From contig JAJKFL010000014.1 in the NCBI GenBank assembly GCA_021186555.1, forward strand, positions 28,536,033-28,600,032: a stretch of DNA of 64,000 bases, written 5' to 3'. Below the pieces are notes generated by a model. That model did not search any database. It was given only the letters and a program-made list of their open reading frames with translations, and had not been told where the DNA came from. This DNA is from Reticulitermes speratus. Taxonomy: Eukaryota > Arthropoda > Insecta > Blattodea > Rhinotermitidae. This document shows positions 32,800 to 43,551 of the stretch, piece after piece (position 1 is the first letter of the stretch; every line of letters starts with the position of its first letter). Made by a program: the position numbers and the translations under genes.

Positions 32800-34310
32800 C
32801 TTTCATCCATAGATGAGTTTTCTTCCTCCCACAATATATCATGTTTTGTTCATATCATCTGACATGCAGCTATTTTTTTAAACCCCTTGATAATGGAGTA
32901 TGGTCAAGTGTCATTCCAAGCAGTCTTAACACTTTCACTGCCAAAGACAACTACGGTCGATTTAAGTATTTACGCTTTAATTTGCCAGCATCGAATTTAG
33001 TCAATCTGAAATTTACTCTGCTCTTTTGCCTTAAATAGGCCACGCACACAATAAGTTCTTTCAGGCAACATATTTTACATCTTTATTAATCCCTAGCTAA
33101 CAACTGGAAAAAATATATGCATTTTATATGTATAATTTTATATATAATTATATTTTATAATTTATAAGACGACACACTAGTTGTTTAGCATTCAATAAAT
33201 CCCTGGCTATTTAACACCCTTGGGGATTTAAATACCTGGCAGTGAAAGTGTTAACCCACTGGCCAAGCAGTGTTTTATATGTCTGCTTAAGTTTCCTGCT
33301 GGTGTTATGAGGGCAGTTTCTGGATTGTAGCCTTTTCTCCGTCCAGTTGAGGTTGTCCATGTGCTGAATGAAGAACCTGAAACTAACAGGTTGTGCCTGC
33401 TGCTATGGTCACTAGATTTGTCTTTAGATAGAAGTTAAGTGTTTTCACCTAAGTAACCCTTGTAAGCATCTGAAGTCAGTGTTGCTGTTTTGTTTAGCAG
33501 AGCACTTGGTCATCTGTCCCATACTTCTCTCAGCTGTGCAACCATGAATTGTTTTGTCATCTACTGCTCATTAACTTTAACTACCATGCCACTAAGGGGT
33601 TTGTCTTGTGGAACATCCTGTCTGTTCAGAATAACAAATGTGTCATTTTCCTCCCATCAGCAAGAACTGAAAGCATGACAGTTATTCTCAGTTTTCATTG
33701 ACCTGTTATTTCTTTAAGTACTGATTTTGATCCCTTTGCATCAGTTTTAATGTTGGTCAGCATATCACAAAAGACTAGAGTTTTTTCAGCATTGCCCATT
33801 TGTCCTAAGAGGTAATCGTGTTTTCAGCCCATATTAATTATATATTGCTGGTATGCTGTTAATTTTTCATGTTAGTCTTTTGGAAGCTTTTGCATGAACA
33901 TAGTTGTGCAGTGAAGAGCTAAACATGTACAGGGCATAGGTCTTACTGCCCAACCATTGCGGCTTTGAAATCGTGCTGCAGAATCTTCAGACACGTATCG
34001 CCTTACAATGCATATGTATGGTCCCTCTGGTAATTGTAAGGCCATTCTTCCATTTATGTAGCACAACCTCCAGAAGTTTCACATCATTAGAATTGAAATT
34101 GTCTATCTTGGGCCCAGGAAATGCTTTTTGGGGTTGAATTCACTCCTTTTAGTAATGGTTCTTTTTGTTTCCTCCATTGTCATACAGTCTGTTCCATGAC
34201 ATTGAATTTCCATGCCACAGCCCAGTTGCTGGTTTCTTCTGTGTGTTCTAATTGCCATTAATTTAATATCAGCATCATAACTGTAGTGCATTGATTTTGG
34301 TGTTTTAGGT
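32800..34310 (-). pseudogene. Pogo-like transposase pseudogene
   Basis: Minus-strand pieces in order: HYSYDADIKLMAI (HTH start, about 34290), KKHFLGPRK, RFQSRNGWAVR and QKLPKD (CENP-B-type domain, 33870-33960), MLSVLADGRKM (about 33660), ALITPAGNLSRHIK (about 33310). After the MITE come KTAWND and FKKIAACQ and WEEE near 32830. Stops and frameshifts are frequent, so it is an old pseudogene. The family is well recognised; the exact subfamily is not. Confidence 0.7.
32930..33250. mobile_element. TTAA MITE family T2, inserted in pogo-like transposase
   Basis: 321 bp between TTAA at 32926 and 33251, with ends CACTTTCACTGCC and GGCAGTGAAAGTG as perfect 13-bp inverted repeats. AT-rich interior with a TATATAATTATA palindrome; noncoding. 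The TTAA sites and CACTTTC start resemble the larger piggyBac element at 27628. Confidence 0.82.
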
Positions 34311-34602
34311 GCTGTTATGCCTTTCCTTTCAATATGATCGCCAGCAGTTTTTACACTACTTTAACAGCTTCTGACTTTAAATGAGCTATCAGCACATCAG
34401 TAATGAAACCAGAAATACAGTATAGTGTGTATAATTTTTGTAGCAGCTGTGTTATTTTTTTATTCACCTAGCTACAGATACAAAACATTTACCCTATTCA
34501 CAGAACATTTTTAACTTCATGTGCTATTATAAAACGAAACACCATTTTTAAGATGATGATTCATGAAAAAATTCTTGCCTTATATTCAGGTAAATACAGT
34601 AT

Positions 34603-36611
34603 TTGAGTTGTAAATGTGATGAAGTACAGAACTCCTACATTGTGAATGTAATTCATTTAAAATGTCTGTTTAATGTGGATTTTATTGTTTAGAGTTGTAA
34701 CCATTGTAGCCTTATTTTTGATGGGATATATCAGAATCCCTCTTTAAACAACAGGCTTTTCTTTTATTTGGATTTGTTTATGTAATTCATCAGGGTTTCT
34801 GATACACATTTTGCTTTGTAATTGTGATTGTACTCTACTGCTTGTTATTTGCACGGATTATTTTAAGGAGTTAGAAGTTCTCACAGCAGTGATTGTTAAA
34901 TTTACAGTCTTTGAGGATGTGGTGCCTTGTAGTTTGATAGCTAAGCGCCAGTGTTTCAGAAGAATCTTGTGCCTCGATGTTGAAGATAGGAGAACTACTC
35001 TTCGTACCAGAAAACTGAGGTGGCAGGTTTCTCTGAAACATTGTTACCTGTCCACAAAACGATACCTATTGCATCCCAGAAGCCCGTGATCTTAGAAGTG
35101 TAAGTTTGAAAACTTAATCACACACTACTGACTGTTAATTTGAACAGTTCCTGTATCGCATGTCAGATGCTGATGTGGGCTTAGTAATTAGCCCTTACTG
35201 GTTTAATTAAGCCACGCACTAGTAGGGTAGCAGTAGTAACGGTGACACTGTTGATTGATCTGATAGTCTCGTGAAGGAAGGTTTGTAGGTTGAAAGAGAA
35301 AGAAAACAAAATATTTTAAACTGTATTAAAATCATTGTGTCCATTTAATGAAAGTGGAAGCAGAAATAGAGGTAATCCATTGTCATGCACTGTACATAGT
35401 TGCTTATTAGCTACATGCAGTGTCTTTCAGCATTATATTGGATTTTGCGTGTTTGTGGCTGAGACCAATTTTGGCTTGTGCTTTTTTTTTCTTTCTTTCT
35501 TTTTTTCTTTCTTTTTGGTACACTTATGAAAATGTTTTGTTAAAAGCTAAAGACCCTCCTGCTTTGCTATACATAGCCTAAGGATGAAATTTTAAAGGCT
35601 GGTATGGAACAGGGATTCATTGATGCTACAGTAGTTCATTCATGAAGCAGTCTGTATTGCGTCTGTCTAGTTCTCAGAATGAAAAATGTGATTTATATAT
35701 TCACAGTCACTTCTGTTAGAGCTGTGAACTATCTGATGGGATATTTGTCAGCTGGACTATTACAGTGGCTATACAGCGCCATGTGGTGCGGTTGTGAAAA
35801 TGAATTTCGGGTTCATATCGCCATACCTCCTGAATGTCGTGATGGTAGGGTGATACATAAATAATTCTGTTGGAAGGAACAGATCTACAGTCCTGCTGAT
35901 GTGATGTTTTACTGTGCAGTGCTGTATTACATTACACCAAGGCCTTGTTTTATGCCCGTTTATTTTATGCCTTTTTGCTTTAATGCCCCTTGGCTTGTTT
36001 ATTTGCATTTATATATGTTTTTTTTTCTTGTGGGAATATCGTTTTTGATTTACATTTTTTTTATTTGTGTCACTCTTTTTATGAACTTAGCTAGGGCTTA
36101 AAAGAAGGCCTTGGTCTTACTTGATTCTGTTGAATGGTAGACCTGATCAGTTATTTTATACACAGATTTATGTTAAGAAGTATATATGTCAGTGACATAT
36201 GCAAAAGTGTGGAATAAATGTAACAGTTTTGTTAAAAGTTGTGCATAAAGTTGTATTAGTTTTACTGCAGGTATACAAGGGGTATAAAGTGACACAGGTG
36301 ATGAGACTGCTCTTGTATTTGCATTATACAAACTTGTGGGTTTATTGATTTACGTTTATGAAGACTTTTGAAAATGACTGCCATTGCTCTCTCCATGAAT
36401 GTATTTGCATGACAGGAGTTTGTTTTTTTTTTTTCTCCCCCTTTTTTCTTTTTTCCCCAACTGCAAACTTGTGTTGGAACATTAGATTTACTTAGTCTGG
36501 CTTATGTTTTTAAATTATTAGGACAAACAGTTTGTTTCAGATACCTCCATACAAAAAAAAATGAATTCAAAAGAGCCATAGTTTCAGCAGCTGTGTGCAC
36601 TGTGGCAGTAT
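34603..36611. other. Intergenic stretch with family-M copy
   Basis: 34860-35097 is a family-M copy (AGTTAGAAGTTCTCACAGCAG start, ATTGCATCCCAGAAGCCCGT end). A TTTC-rich pyrimidine run lies at 35481-35518 and another near 36421-36460. Nothing coding was recognised. Confidence 0.5.
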
Positions 36612-36620
36612 CCAACAAGC

Positions 36621-37426
36621 GGTTCCATGACAAAAGCCCACACGACAATTGCGCACAGATAAAACCCCACTGTCATGAATGCTCACAGGAAAAGTACCCA
36701 CACCGATAAATGCTCACATGGATATATGCTCACACGGATGAATGCTCACAAGGATAAATGCTCACACGGACAAATGCTCACACGGGCGAATTGTCACGCA
36801 GGAAAGTAATGGTAGTGTAATGAGGAGGACGAGGTTGAAAAATCGCGCTGACTGTAACAGAGACATAGCCGACTCGCTAACCTAAGTTTGTGTCCAGTGG
36901 CCATTCCCTTCATATACAAAACAGAGACATAGCCTGAACGCTAACCTAAGTTTCTGTCCAGTGGCCATTCACTTAATATACAAAACAGAGACATAGCCTG
37001 AACGCTAACCTAAGTTTGTGTCAAGTGGCCATTCACTTAATATACAAAACAGAGACATAGCCTGAACGCTAACCTAAGTTTGTGTCCATTGGCCATTCAC
37101 TTAATATACAAAACAGAGACATAGCCTACACGCTAATCTAAGTTTGTGTCCAGTGGCCATTCCCTTCATATACAGAGCAGAGACATAGCCTGAACGCTAA
37201 CCTAACCTAATTCTTGTATTGCGTACTTTCCTGTGTGACAATTCGCCCGTGTGAGCATTTATCAATGTGAGCATTTAAGCTTGTGAGCAATTATCCTTGT
37301 GAGCATTCATCCGTGTGAGCATTTATCGGTGTGGGTATTTTTCCTGTGAGCATTCATGACTGTGGGGTTTTATCTGTGCGCAATTGTCGTGTGGGCTTTC
37401 GTCGTGTGCGCATTTATCCGGTCACC
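36621..37426. mobile_element. Foldback-like element with repeat-built inverted arms
   Basis: An 806-bp element flanked by the 9-bp direct repeat CCAACAAGC (36612-36620 and 37427-37435). Each arm of roughly 180-200 bp is built of 16-bp units like GATAAATGCTCACACG in tandem, and the two arms are inverted copies of each other. Between them lies a 64-bp tandem repeat in about six copies. No ORF. Repeat-built arms and a 9-bp target duplication match the known Foldback elements of insects. The left tip lacks 18 bp present in the right tip. Confidence 0.82.
36857..37213. repeat. 64-bp tandem repeat, about 5.6 copies
   Basis: Copies begin ACAGAGACATAGCC at 36857, 36921, 36985, 37049, 37113 and 37177, so the period is exactly 64 bp each time. 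They differ by only a few bases. The array sits between the inverted arms of the foldback-like element and ends within the first part of the sixth copy. Confidence 0.92.
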
Positions 37427-37435
37427 CCAACAAGC

Positions 37436-38920
37436 ACCACACTTCATCCATTTATTGGCCTGTCAGTGTTGTGTAGCTGTTACTGTATTTGAGTGAAATG
37501 AAAGCGTTCTGCATCTTGTGCAGATGAAGTTTCAGGTAACACTTTGCACAGGTCTGAGTGATGCGTCTGTTGCGCCATTCTTAGCAGTGATTTTCACACA
37601 GCGTGATTTAGCTTTTTTTTTTATTCGTGGGATATTCTAGAAAAATGTTTCACATGATTGGCAGGGAAAAACTTCTTAATATTTTTGTGGTCAGCATTTT
37701 ACAGATTGAGTCGGATGATACTGAAACATCAGGAAGAGTTAAAGTGGCAAACAAACTCATTCACTGACACATGGAGTATATATAGGCTTTCTTTGGAAGT
37801 CACACCATTTAGCTGGTCCACAACTGTTGAAATGCAAACATTTATTACTCTGTTTATAGGATTGTCACTGGACTCCACCTTGAGCCAGATTAATCCACAA
37901 CACTCCCATATATTCTGTTAAGACGTCTCAGTATCATCCTGTCTGCAACGGGGTTAGTGTATTTCCTTCACACTGTGCAGCTAAAGTTGTGTATGCATTG
38001 TTCTTCTCTCCCATACTGCATGCAGCATGCTGTGCCTATCTTATTTACCTTGATTTGATCACCATAGTGAGAGTTGGTGAAGGGTAGAAAGCAAGAGTAA
38101 GCTCACTTTTAATGTATAGAATGACTTTCAGTTAGTATTGGAGATTATTCGTGGAACGTTGTTTCTGTCTGCCATTGGCAACGCAAGTTGTTATAAATTT
38201 TAAAAAATATAGACATTAATACCACTTGTGTTACTCTATGCATCCTGTGTATAACACTTTAAACCTAAAATTCACATTTGTTTTTATCCCAAATAATTTC
38301 AAAATAAAAGTGGCCTACTGAAGGAACTGCAGTCTGATGCACTTGAAAATTTGAGTAGGCAGACCAATCATGAGTAGAGGAAAAAGAGAATCCTGCATAC
38401 AGTGTTGACTTTTATGTGCGTATGTTCTTTGGTGCTAATTGTTCTTGACATGTATACAAGAAAAAGAAATAAAATGGTGTTTTTATACATTTTCTCATGT
38501 GTCTTTGCTGTGCGTTTATTCCTGTAACTACTACAGGTTGTCACTTTGTTTATTTACACCAGTATATTCGTTAATGAAGATAATGACTAGGGCTCCCAGG
38601 ACACTGGAAGTCCTGAATTTGATGTTAAGGTAAAGTAGTATTTTATTAATTAAGTAAATCCAGTCAAGCAAAGTGTTGAGAATGCCCTACCGTGTGCGCG
38701 CCGTTAATTCGGTAATTCAGCTGACCTGCTGTGTGGACACTGAAAGACTGTGTGTGGGGTCGCCCGTGCTTTATCAACATGAAGTCGCAGATCGCATTAC
38801 TCGGCCATTCGTCCATTTCTGACGTGTTGCATTCCACACGTTCAGTGAACGAAGCTTGGCTTTCTGTGTTGCACTTCACAGTGTAGTCGCAGTTTGCTTG
38901 TTTCGAGTAAGTGCTGTGAT
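37436..38920. other. Intergenic stretch, no gene seen
   Basis: AT-rich to about 38640, then GC and CpG content rises. The 87-codon frame at 37658-37921 has no recognisable motif. Confidence 0.4.
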
Positions 38921-38926
38921 CATAAG

Positions 38927-39116
38927 CAGGAGCGTAGCTTGGGGGGGGGGGGGGGGGGAGATGAATATTTTAAATAAAAATATTTTCTGCACTCAGCCAT
39001 TTTCATATTATTTAGCCGAATACAAGGACATTCAATAAATCTGATTTTCATAATTTCTGTTAAGGGCAGTTATTGTGATTGCTCGTCCCGGGCCCCAAAT
39101 CCTAGCTACGCCACTA
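38927..39116. mobile_element. Small inverted-repeat element with poly-G run
   Basis: Left AGGAGCGTAGCTTGG and right CCTAGCTACGCCACT are inverted repeats 190 bp apart. Eighteen G residues at 38941-38958 follow the left end. Confidence 0.5.
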
Positions 39117-39232
39117 AGCTAAAGACAGTGCCTAATAGGAAATGTACGTTTACGGACAGTTTGAAAAACAGCTTCCATTTATTACAGAAAGCCATGATCG
39201 ACAAGGCAGGCAATGTACATGTAGCTAATTAA

Positions 39233-39712
39233 GGCGCGTTCGCGTAACTATTTTTGACTTGGAAAAGCAATAAGTATTACATATTCTGAGTGTTTTGTAG
39301 CCTTAGTTATACAGAATGCAAAGCGCATGCGCCGCATTGTCGTGTGCCTGTCTGGCTGTACATATTTTTCCACATTATCTCGCAAACGGCACGATTTTCG
39401 GAAAGAAGTCATTGAACATAAAATGTATGTTTTGATTTCTCTGCAACTTCTATCTGAAACATTTCTCATTCTAAGAAGAATTCATTGAAATATTATAAAT
39501 GTACATACGTCTTCATGTAAAGTACCCTTTGTTCGTGTCAGATTTTATGAAATTTGATATTTTTTCGACAGATTTTCGAAAAATACTCAAAAGATCAATT
39601 TCACGAACATCCGTCGGGTGGGAGCCGAGTTGTTCCATGAGGGCGGGCGGACGGACAGACAGACAGACATGACGAAGCTAATAGTCGCTTTTTGCAATCT
39701 TGCGAACGCGCC
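39233..39712. mobile_element. MITE with GGCGCGTTCGC ends and TAA target site
   Basis: 480 bp with 11-bp perfect inverted ends GGCGCGTTCGC, flanked by TAA on both sides (39230, 39713). The 3-bp TAA duplication suggests a PIF/Harbinger-type source. It ends with a GACGGACAGACAGACAGACA run near 39650. A partial, inverted relative is at 48540-48919. Confidence 0.7.
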
Positions 39713-39715
39713 TAA

Positions 39716-41126
39716 AGAAGGGCACAGTAGTGTGTTGCATGTGTCACTCGATGTTCAGTATCTCACGACAGCCTTCACCAAGTGCATAATTGCGAAACAC
39801 GAAACAACATTAACAGCATATTTTCCAGCCACGCAACCGCGTCTTGTCTACTGGAAAAAGAACACTGTTCTCCAGAATGAGAGCTGGCAGCTGAGACAGA
39901 GGCCGAAGAGGCCACACGCATCGCAGTTGCATTGACTACACCACTAGCATTATAAACAAATTATTGAACGAAAAATTCACGTGTGCTCAACAAAGTAAGG
40001 TCATCATTAGAACATTTTATCACCATATGCAGAAAATAACACGTGAAAGAGCTTGGTGAAGCAAAATTTGTATGCATATCTTTAGATTCTTCCAACCACA
40101 TAGACTTCAAGATTGTACTAGTAATAGGTACTTTTATCCAGCGAATGTTATCCTGACAAAAAATCTTACACTTCGAGTTTTATTTTATGTGGTGAATTGT
40201 TAACGTTCTTGGAGTGCTGGATGTGACACAAAATTTTGTTACTGGGAATTATTAAAATCTGGTTACCCTTCACCAGTGGCATAGGCCAAAATACAGACAG
40301 GCTGGTTCAGTAGTGGCAGTTCTTGTGTTGACTTTAAAAGGGAATGTCTGCATTTTTCTCATGTACCTTAAATTGGATAATTTAAAAAGGGATGTGAAAT
40401 ACTATGTAGATTCTTTTAGGGTATTGTTACCAATTCACGTCAGTAAACTCATGTTTTGTATAAGTTTGAATTTGGTCAGGGATGCTGTTTTTACATTCTA
40501 TCAAATTATTATCATCGCAAAAGTCAAATAGAATTTGTGGGTCAGCATGTATTAATCGGCAGACCGACGTTGGTTGTTATATATTTTTGTAGTCCATTAT
40601 TTCAAATCCTGTAACGAGATAATGGTCTAGTGTTTGAAACGATAGTTGTATTTCACACCAGAGTAATTCCTTTTGTTTGGAGTTGACACTAATGATCTCA
40701 GATAATTTAGAGATAGGATCACAATAACAGACTTACTAATGGCTCATCTGTACCACATATTCATCTAATCGTTGACCACGCACAAAAACGTGTTCCTGTT
40801 GCGTGCATCTGTTTTCTGTTATCAGCAGTGGAACTTCTGCAGTATGAACCCTAAATAATAAGCCTGTATGACTTTCATATTGACTTGATTATCTTGATAC
40901 ACTTATAACAATCATATTGTTTTATCATTCTTGATCTGCAGGAGCTATTTTCTCGAAATTAGGCTGCTAAGATTGGCTGCATTTGATCGGATCTACGCAA
41001 AGCCGTCGGCGAATTTACTTTTGTTGTATTCGTACTTGTGCACGAAGTATTGTGTTTCTCTTTAAGCGTTCTTGAAGAAATGGTTTAGCACTTAAGTAAT
41101 GTAGATTTTTTCTATGTCGACAGCTA
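39716..41126. other. Intergenic stretch, no gene seen
   Basis: Moderate GC. A 105-codon plus frame at 39618-39935 overlaps the MITE end and carries no recognised motif. No RNA gene or repeat was identified. Confidence 0.4.
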
Positions 41127-41312
41127 TATGGGCGGGCTCCTGTTTCGTCGAGGTTCATGATCACACATTGAGACACACAGTCGTAGGATCCTTGACGGAC
41201 AGCTCGTCGCAGAGACTTACCTGACACACAACTCACAAGGACGACTCTTGCCCGTGATTGAACCCGATCTAGTAAACGCGCGAAGACCAGCCTTAGACGC
41301 AGGCCACTCGAT
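41127..41312 (-). mobile_element. SINE-C copy, degenerate
   Basis: On the minus strand a decayed tRNA-Leu-like head (41225-41312) is followed by the SINE-C body, including GTCAGGTAAGTCTCTGCGAC and CATGAACCTCGACGAAAC. Matches 61005-61268. Confidence 0.6.
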
Positions 41313-42284
41313 CGCATAAATATAGTAACAATATTATTACCAAACTTACATGGAAATTATAACGTAATATACAGAATAGCACTAATAAATGAATATAGTA
41401 CATATCAAACTGTTTTAAACTTTTTTCGATGTTGCGAATGTTTGAAGAACTGCAAACAAACCAATTTATGACCATACAGTGTGATGTGTGATGCATGTAT
41501 TATTGTCTGCTCAGGAGTAAAGCTTTGGCCTTGACAGCGCGGGTTGTGGGTCCCTTATCTCAGGGCGAAGCTGGCAGTGAAAACGTATATATTCTGTCAA
41601 AAACGTAAGTTTGTATCACTTCCCGCTGGTCACCATTTGATGGGTGTTCAGTTTGTAACAAGCCTAATAATGTCAAATTCATGCACAGCTTAACCAGACG
41701 TAACACAACACACAACAATAGAATTAACTCGCCTTCACAAGACACGCCTGCACCGCAGCCCAATGTATTTGTAACTGGAATACATCAGTTACGGTCTTAC
41801 TTCGACCCTGCTAAAACCACTACCAAGGTCAAAGTCATACTCCTGAGTAAACAACATCAGTTTGTTTAGCTTTGCGACAATGGGTTACTATCTGCAATCA
41901 GTGAAATATGGGGAACGGCTAAACACTCATGTGAAAAATCGGTTTATTCCATTGCAATGGGCCTAGGATTATCATCTTTGCTTTCGTTTTCATGTCTGGA
42001 CACAGGGCCGCCTTAAGGTATTGGGAGGAGCCATCACTTTCTTGAGAATTGTCTTCTTTTACAAAGTTTACTGTAAATGCCTCGAGTCTTCTGAGATGTT
42101 AAACCGCGTGGTTACCGACGTTTCAGAGGAGGGCAGTGCCACCGTCTTTAGGGTGAAGTATTCTTCTTGTGACTGCATGACCCTGAAAATAAAGGCACAA
42201 CCTTTTATGTAAAAACGAATCTCATATCTGTTTTTAAACTTAATGTTGCAAGTAACCTCCCACTTATTTTGTGTATGTTTTTTT

Positions 42285-42836
42285 TTTCCTATGGCTCGAC
42301 AGCCCCTAGGGGGCCTAGGCCTCATTTTTCGAGGTTTCGCGATCACACATTTGAGACACACCACACTCAGTAGGACTCCTCTGGACGAGGGACCAGCCCG
42401 TCGCAGAGACCTCTACCTGACACAACACACAACAATAACAAGAGAAAGATATCCATGCCCCCGGCGGTTTTTTTTTTTTGGCCTGTCCGGGGTTTTTTCC
42501 CCTTGATCCATTTTTGTACTGTTTAAATCCTTTCATCCTTCGTGTCACTTTACGTTCCATATTACCGTCCTCACAACAAACACAACACAAACATCCATGC
42601 CCCCGGCGGGATTTTTTTTTTTTTTTTTCTTGCCTGTCCGGGGTTTTTCCCTTTGATCCATTTTTGTACTGTTTAAATCCTTTCATCCTTCGTGTCACTT
42701 TACGTTCCATACTACCGTCCTTACAACAAACACAACATAAACATCCATGCCCCCGGCGGGATTCGAACCCACAATCCCAGCAAGCGAGCGGCCGTAGACC
42801 CACGCCTTAGACCGCGCGGCCACTGGGATCGGCATT
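42285..42836 (-). mobile_element. SINE-C copy carrying two tandem poly(A)-tailed inserts
   Basis: On the minus strand the tRNA-Leu-like head lies at 42743-42836 (B box GGGTTCGAATCCCGC). Two repeats of about 142-150 bp follow (42593-42742 and 42451-42592), then the normal SINE-C body to 42285. Each repeat unit begins with the SINE segment CCGGGGGCATGGAT and ends GGACAGGC plus an A run. The minus strand is open for 162 codons through all of this, but the product would be repeat-derived. Confidence 0.75.
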
Positions 42837-42854
42837 TTGTGTACGTTTTGTAGT

Positions 42855-42893
42855 TAATAATAATAATAATAATATAATAATAATAATAATAAT
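42855..42893. repeat. Microsatellite (AAT)n
   Basis: Run of AAT trinucleotides with one interruption. Confidence 0.9.
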
Positions 42894-43263
42894 TGCGAAT
42901 TGACGGTTATTTTTAATTTAGTTGATATACTCGTATTATCACAACGGGATGTATTGAATAAAAGTTATTTATCCCTCGACGCGGCTTAACATCCCAGAAA
43001 ACGTGAGTAATCCTGTTCATTAGCGTCCTGCTGTGACCAGCTTTACTTCATTACAGACGAAAATGAGGACTTAATCTGTAGTCACCCTGTAAATGGTTAA
43101 GTTATCTGAAAGTAATTAAGCATTAAGAGCACTATAGATGTGTCTGTGTGTCATTTTAGACATTTCCTTCCATTTTAGTCCCATACGCCTGGCAAGGCGC
43201 AGTAGACTGTCGTAGCTAGTGTTTAAGATTTGACCTGGTTCGGAGAAATTAAGCTGGAGGAAA

Positions 43264-43551
43264 ATGCTTATTCGTTGCTGTTTGTTATTGGTTGCTGTAG
43301 GATACCTGGATGGTATAGAAGCGAATGTAGTTCGTCTGCTTGCGAATGTAGACAAACCGAACCGCTCAGTAGAGCAAGAAAGGAAGGACGTGTCTACAGC
43401 AAGACAGTCGATGTCAACACGCTCATATTTCACGTCTGTACGTCCTCCGGACTACGTCGTACACCAAGCACCAGCTCCAATAGTGGATATTGAAGAGGGA
43501 AATTATTTTGAAGGCGATATCATACTGCGACCAGAACAGCAGTTAAATCCA
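43264..43551 (+). CDS. Astacin exon 1 (signal peptide and propeptide)
   Basis: Starts [20 protein letters not shown], a typical signal peptide, and ends with the FEGDIIL propeptide switch motif and PEQQLNP. The donor is GTGAGT at 43552, phase 0. The exon is 96 codons. The first Met directly precedes the hydrophobic core, so the start is well supported. Confidence 0.9.

Larger units (their letters stand above)
32577..34602 (-). mobile_element. Decayed pogo-like transposon, interrupted by a MITE
   Basis: The right outer end reads CTTATATTCAGGTAAATACA (to 34602), a pogo-type terminus. A decayed left end may lie near 32577 (CTACTGTTTTCTGATATCC). Between them the minus strand carries a complete but broken pogo-like transposase, with the 321-bp TTAA MITE at 32930-33250 inside its coding sequence. 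The left boundary is uncertain. Confidence 0.6.

Noticed and set aside
36857-37213. Regular repeats suggesting a CRISPR-like array
   Set aside because: The units are contiguous 64-bp tandem copies with no unique spacers, and the setting is a spliced eukaryotic genome; it is the core of a foldback-like element.
39618-39935. 105-codon plus-strand frame
   Set aside because: It begins in the tail of the MITE at 39233 with its GACGGACAG run and has no recognised motif.
42315-42803. 162-codon minus-strand frame with repeated CLCCVCC and MERKVTRRMKG segments
   Set aside because: It lies entirely within a SINE-C and its two inserts; the protein repeats simply reflect the duplicated retroposon.
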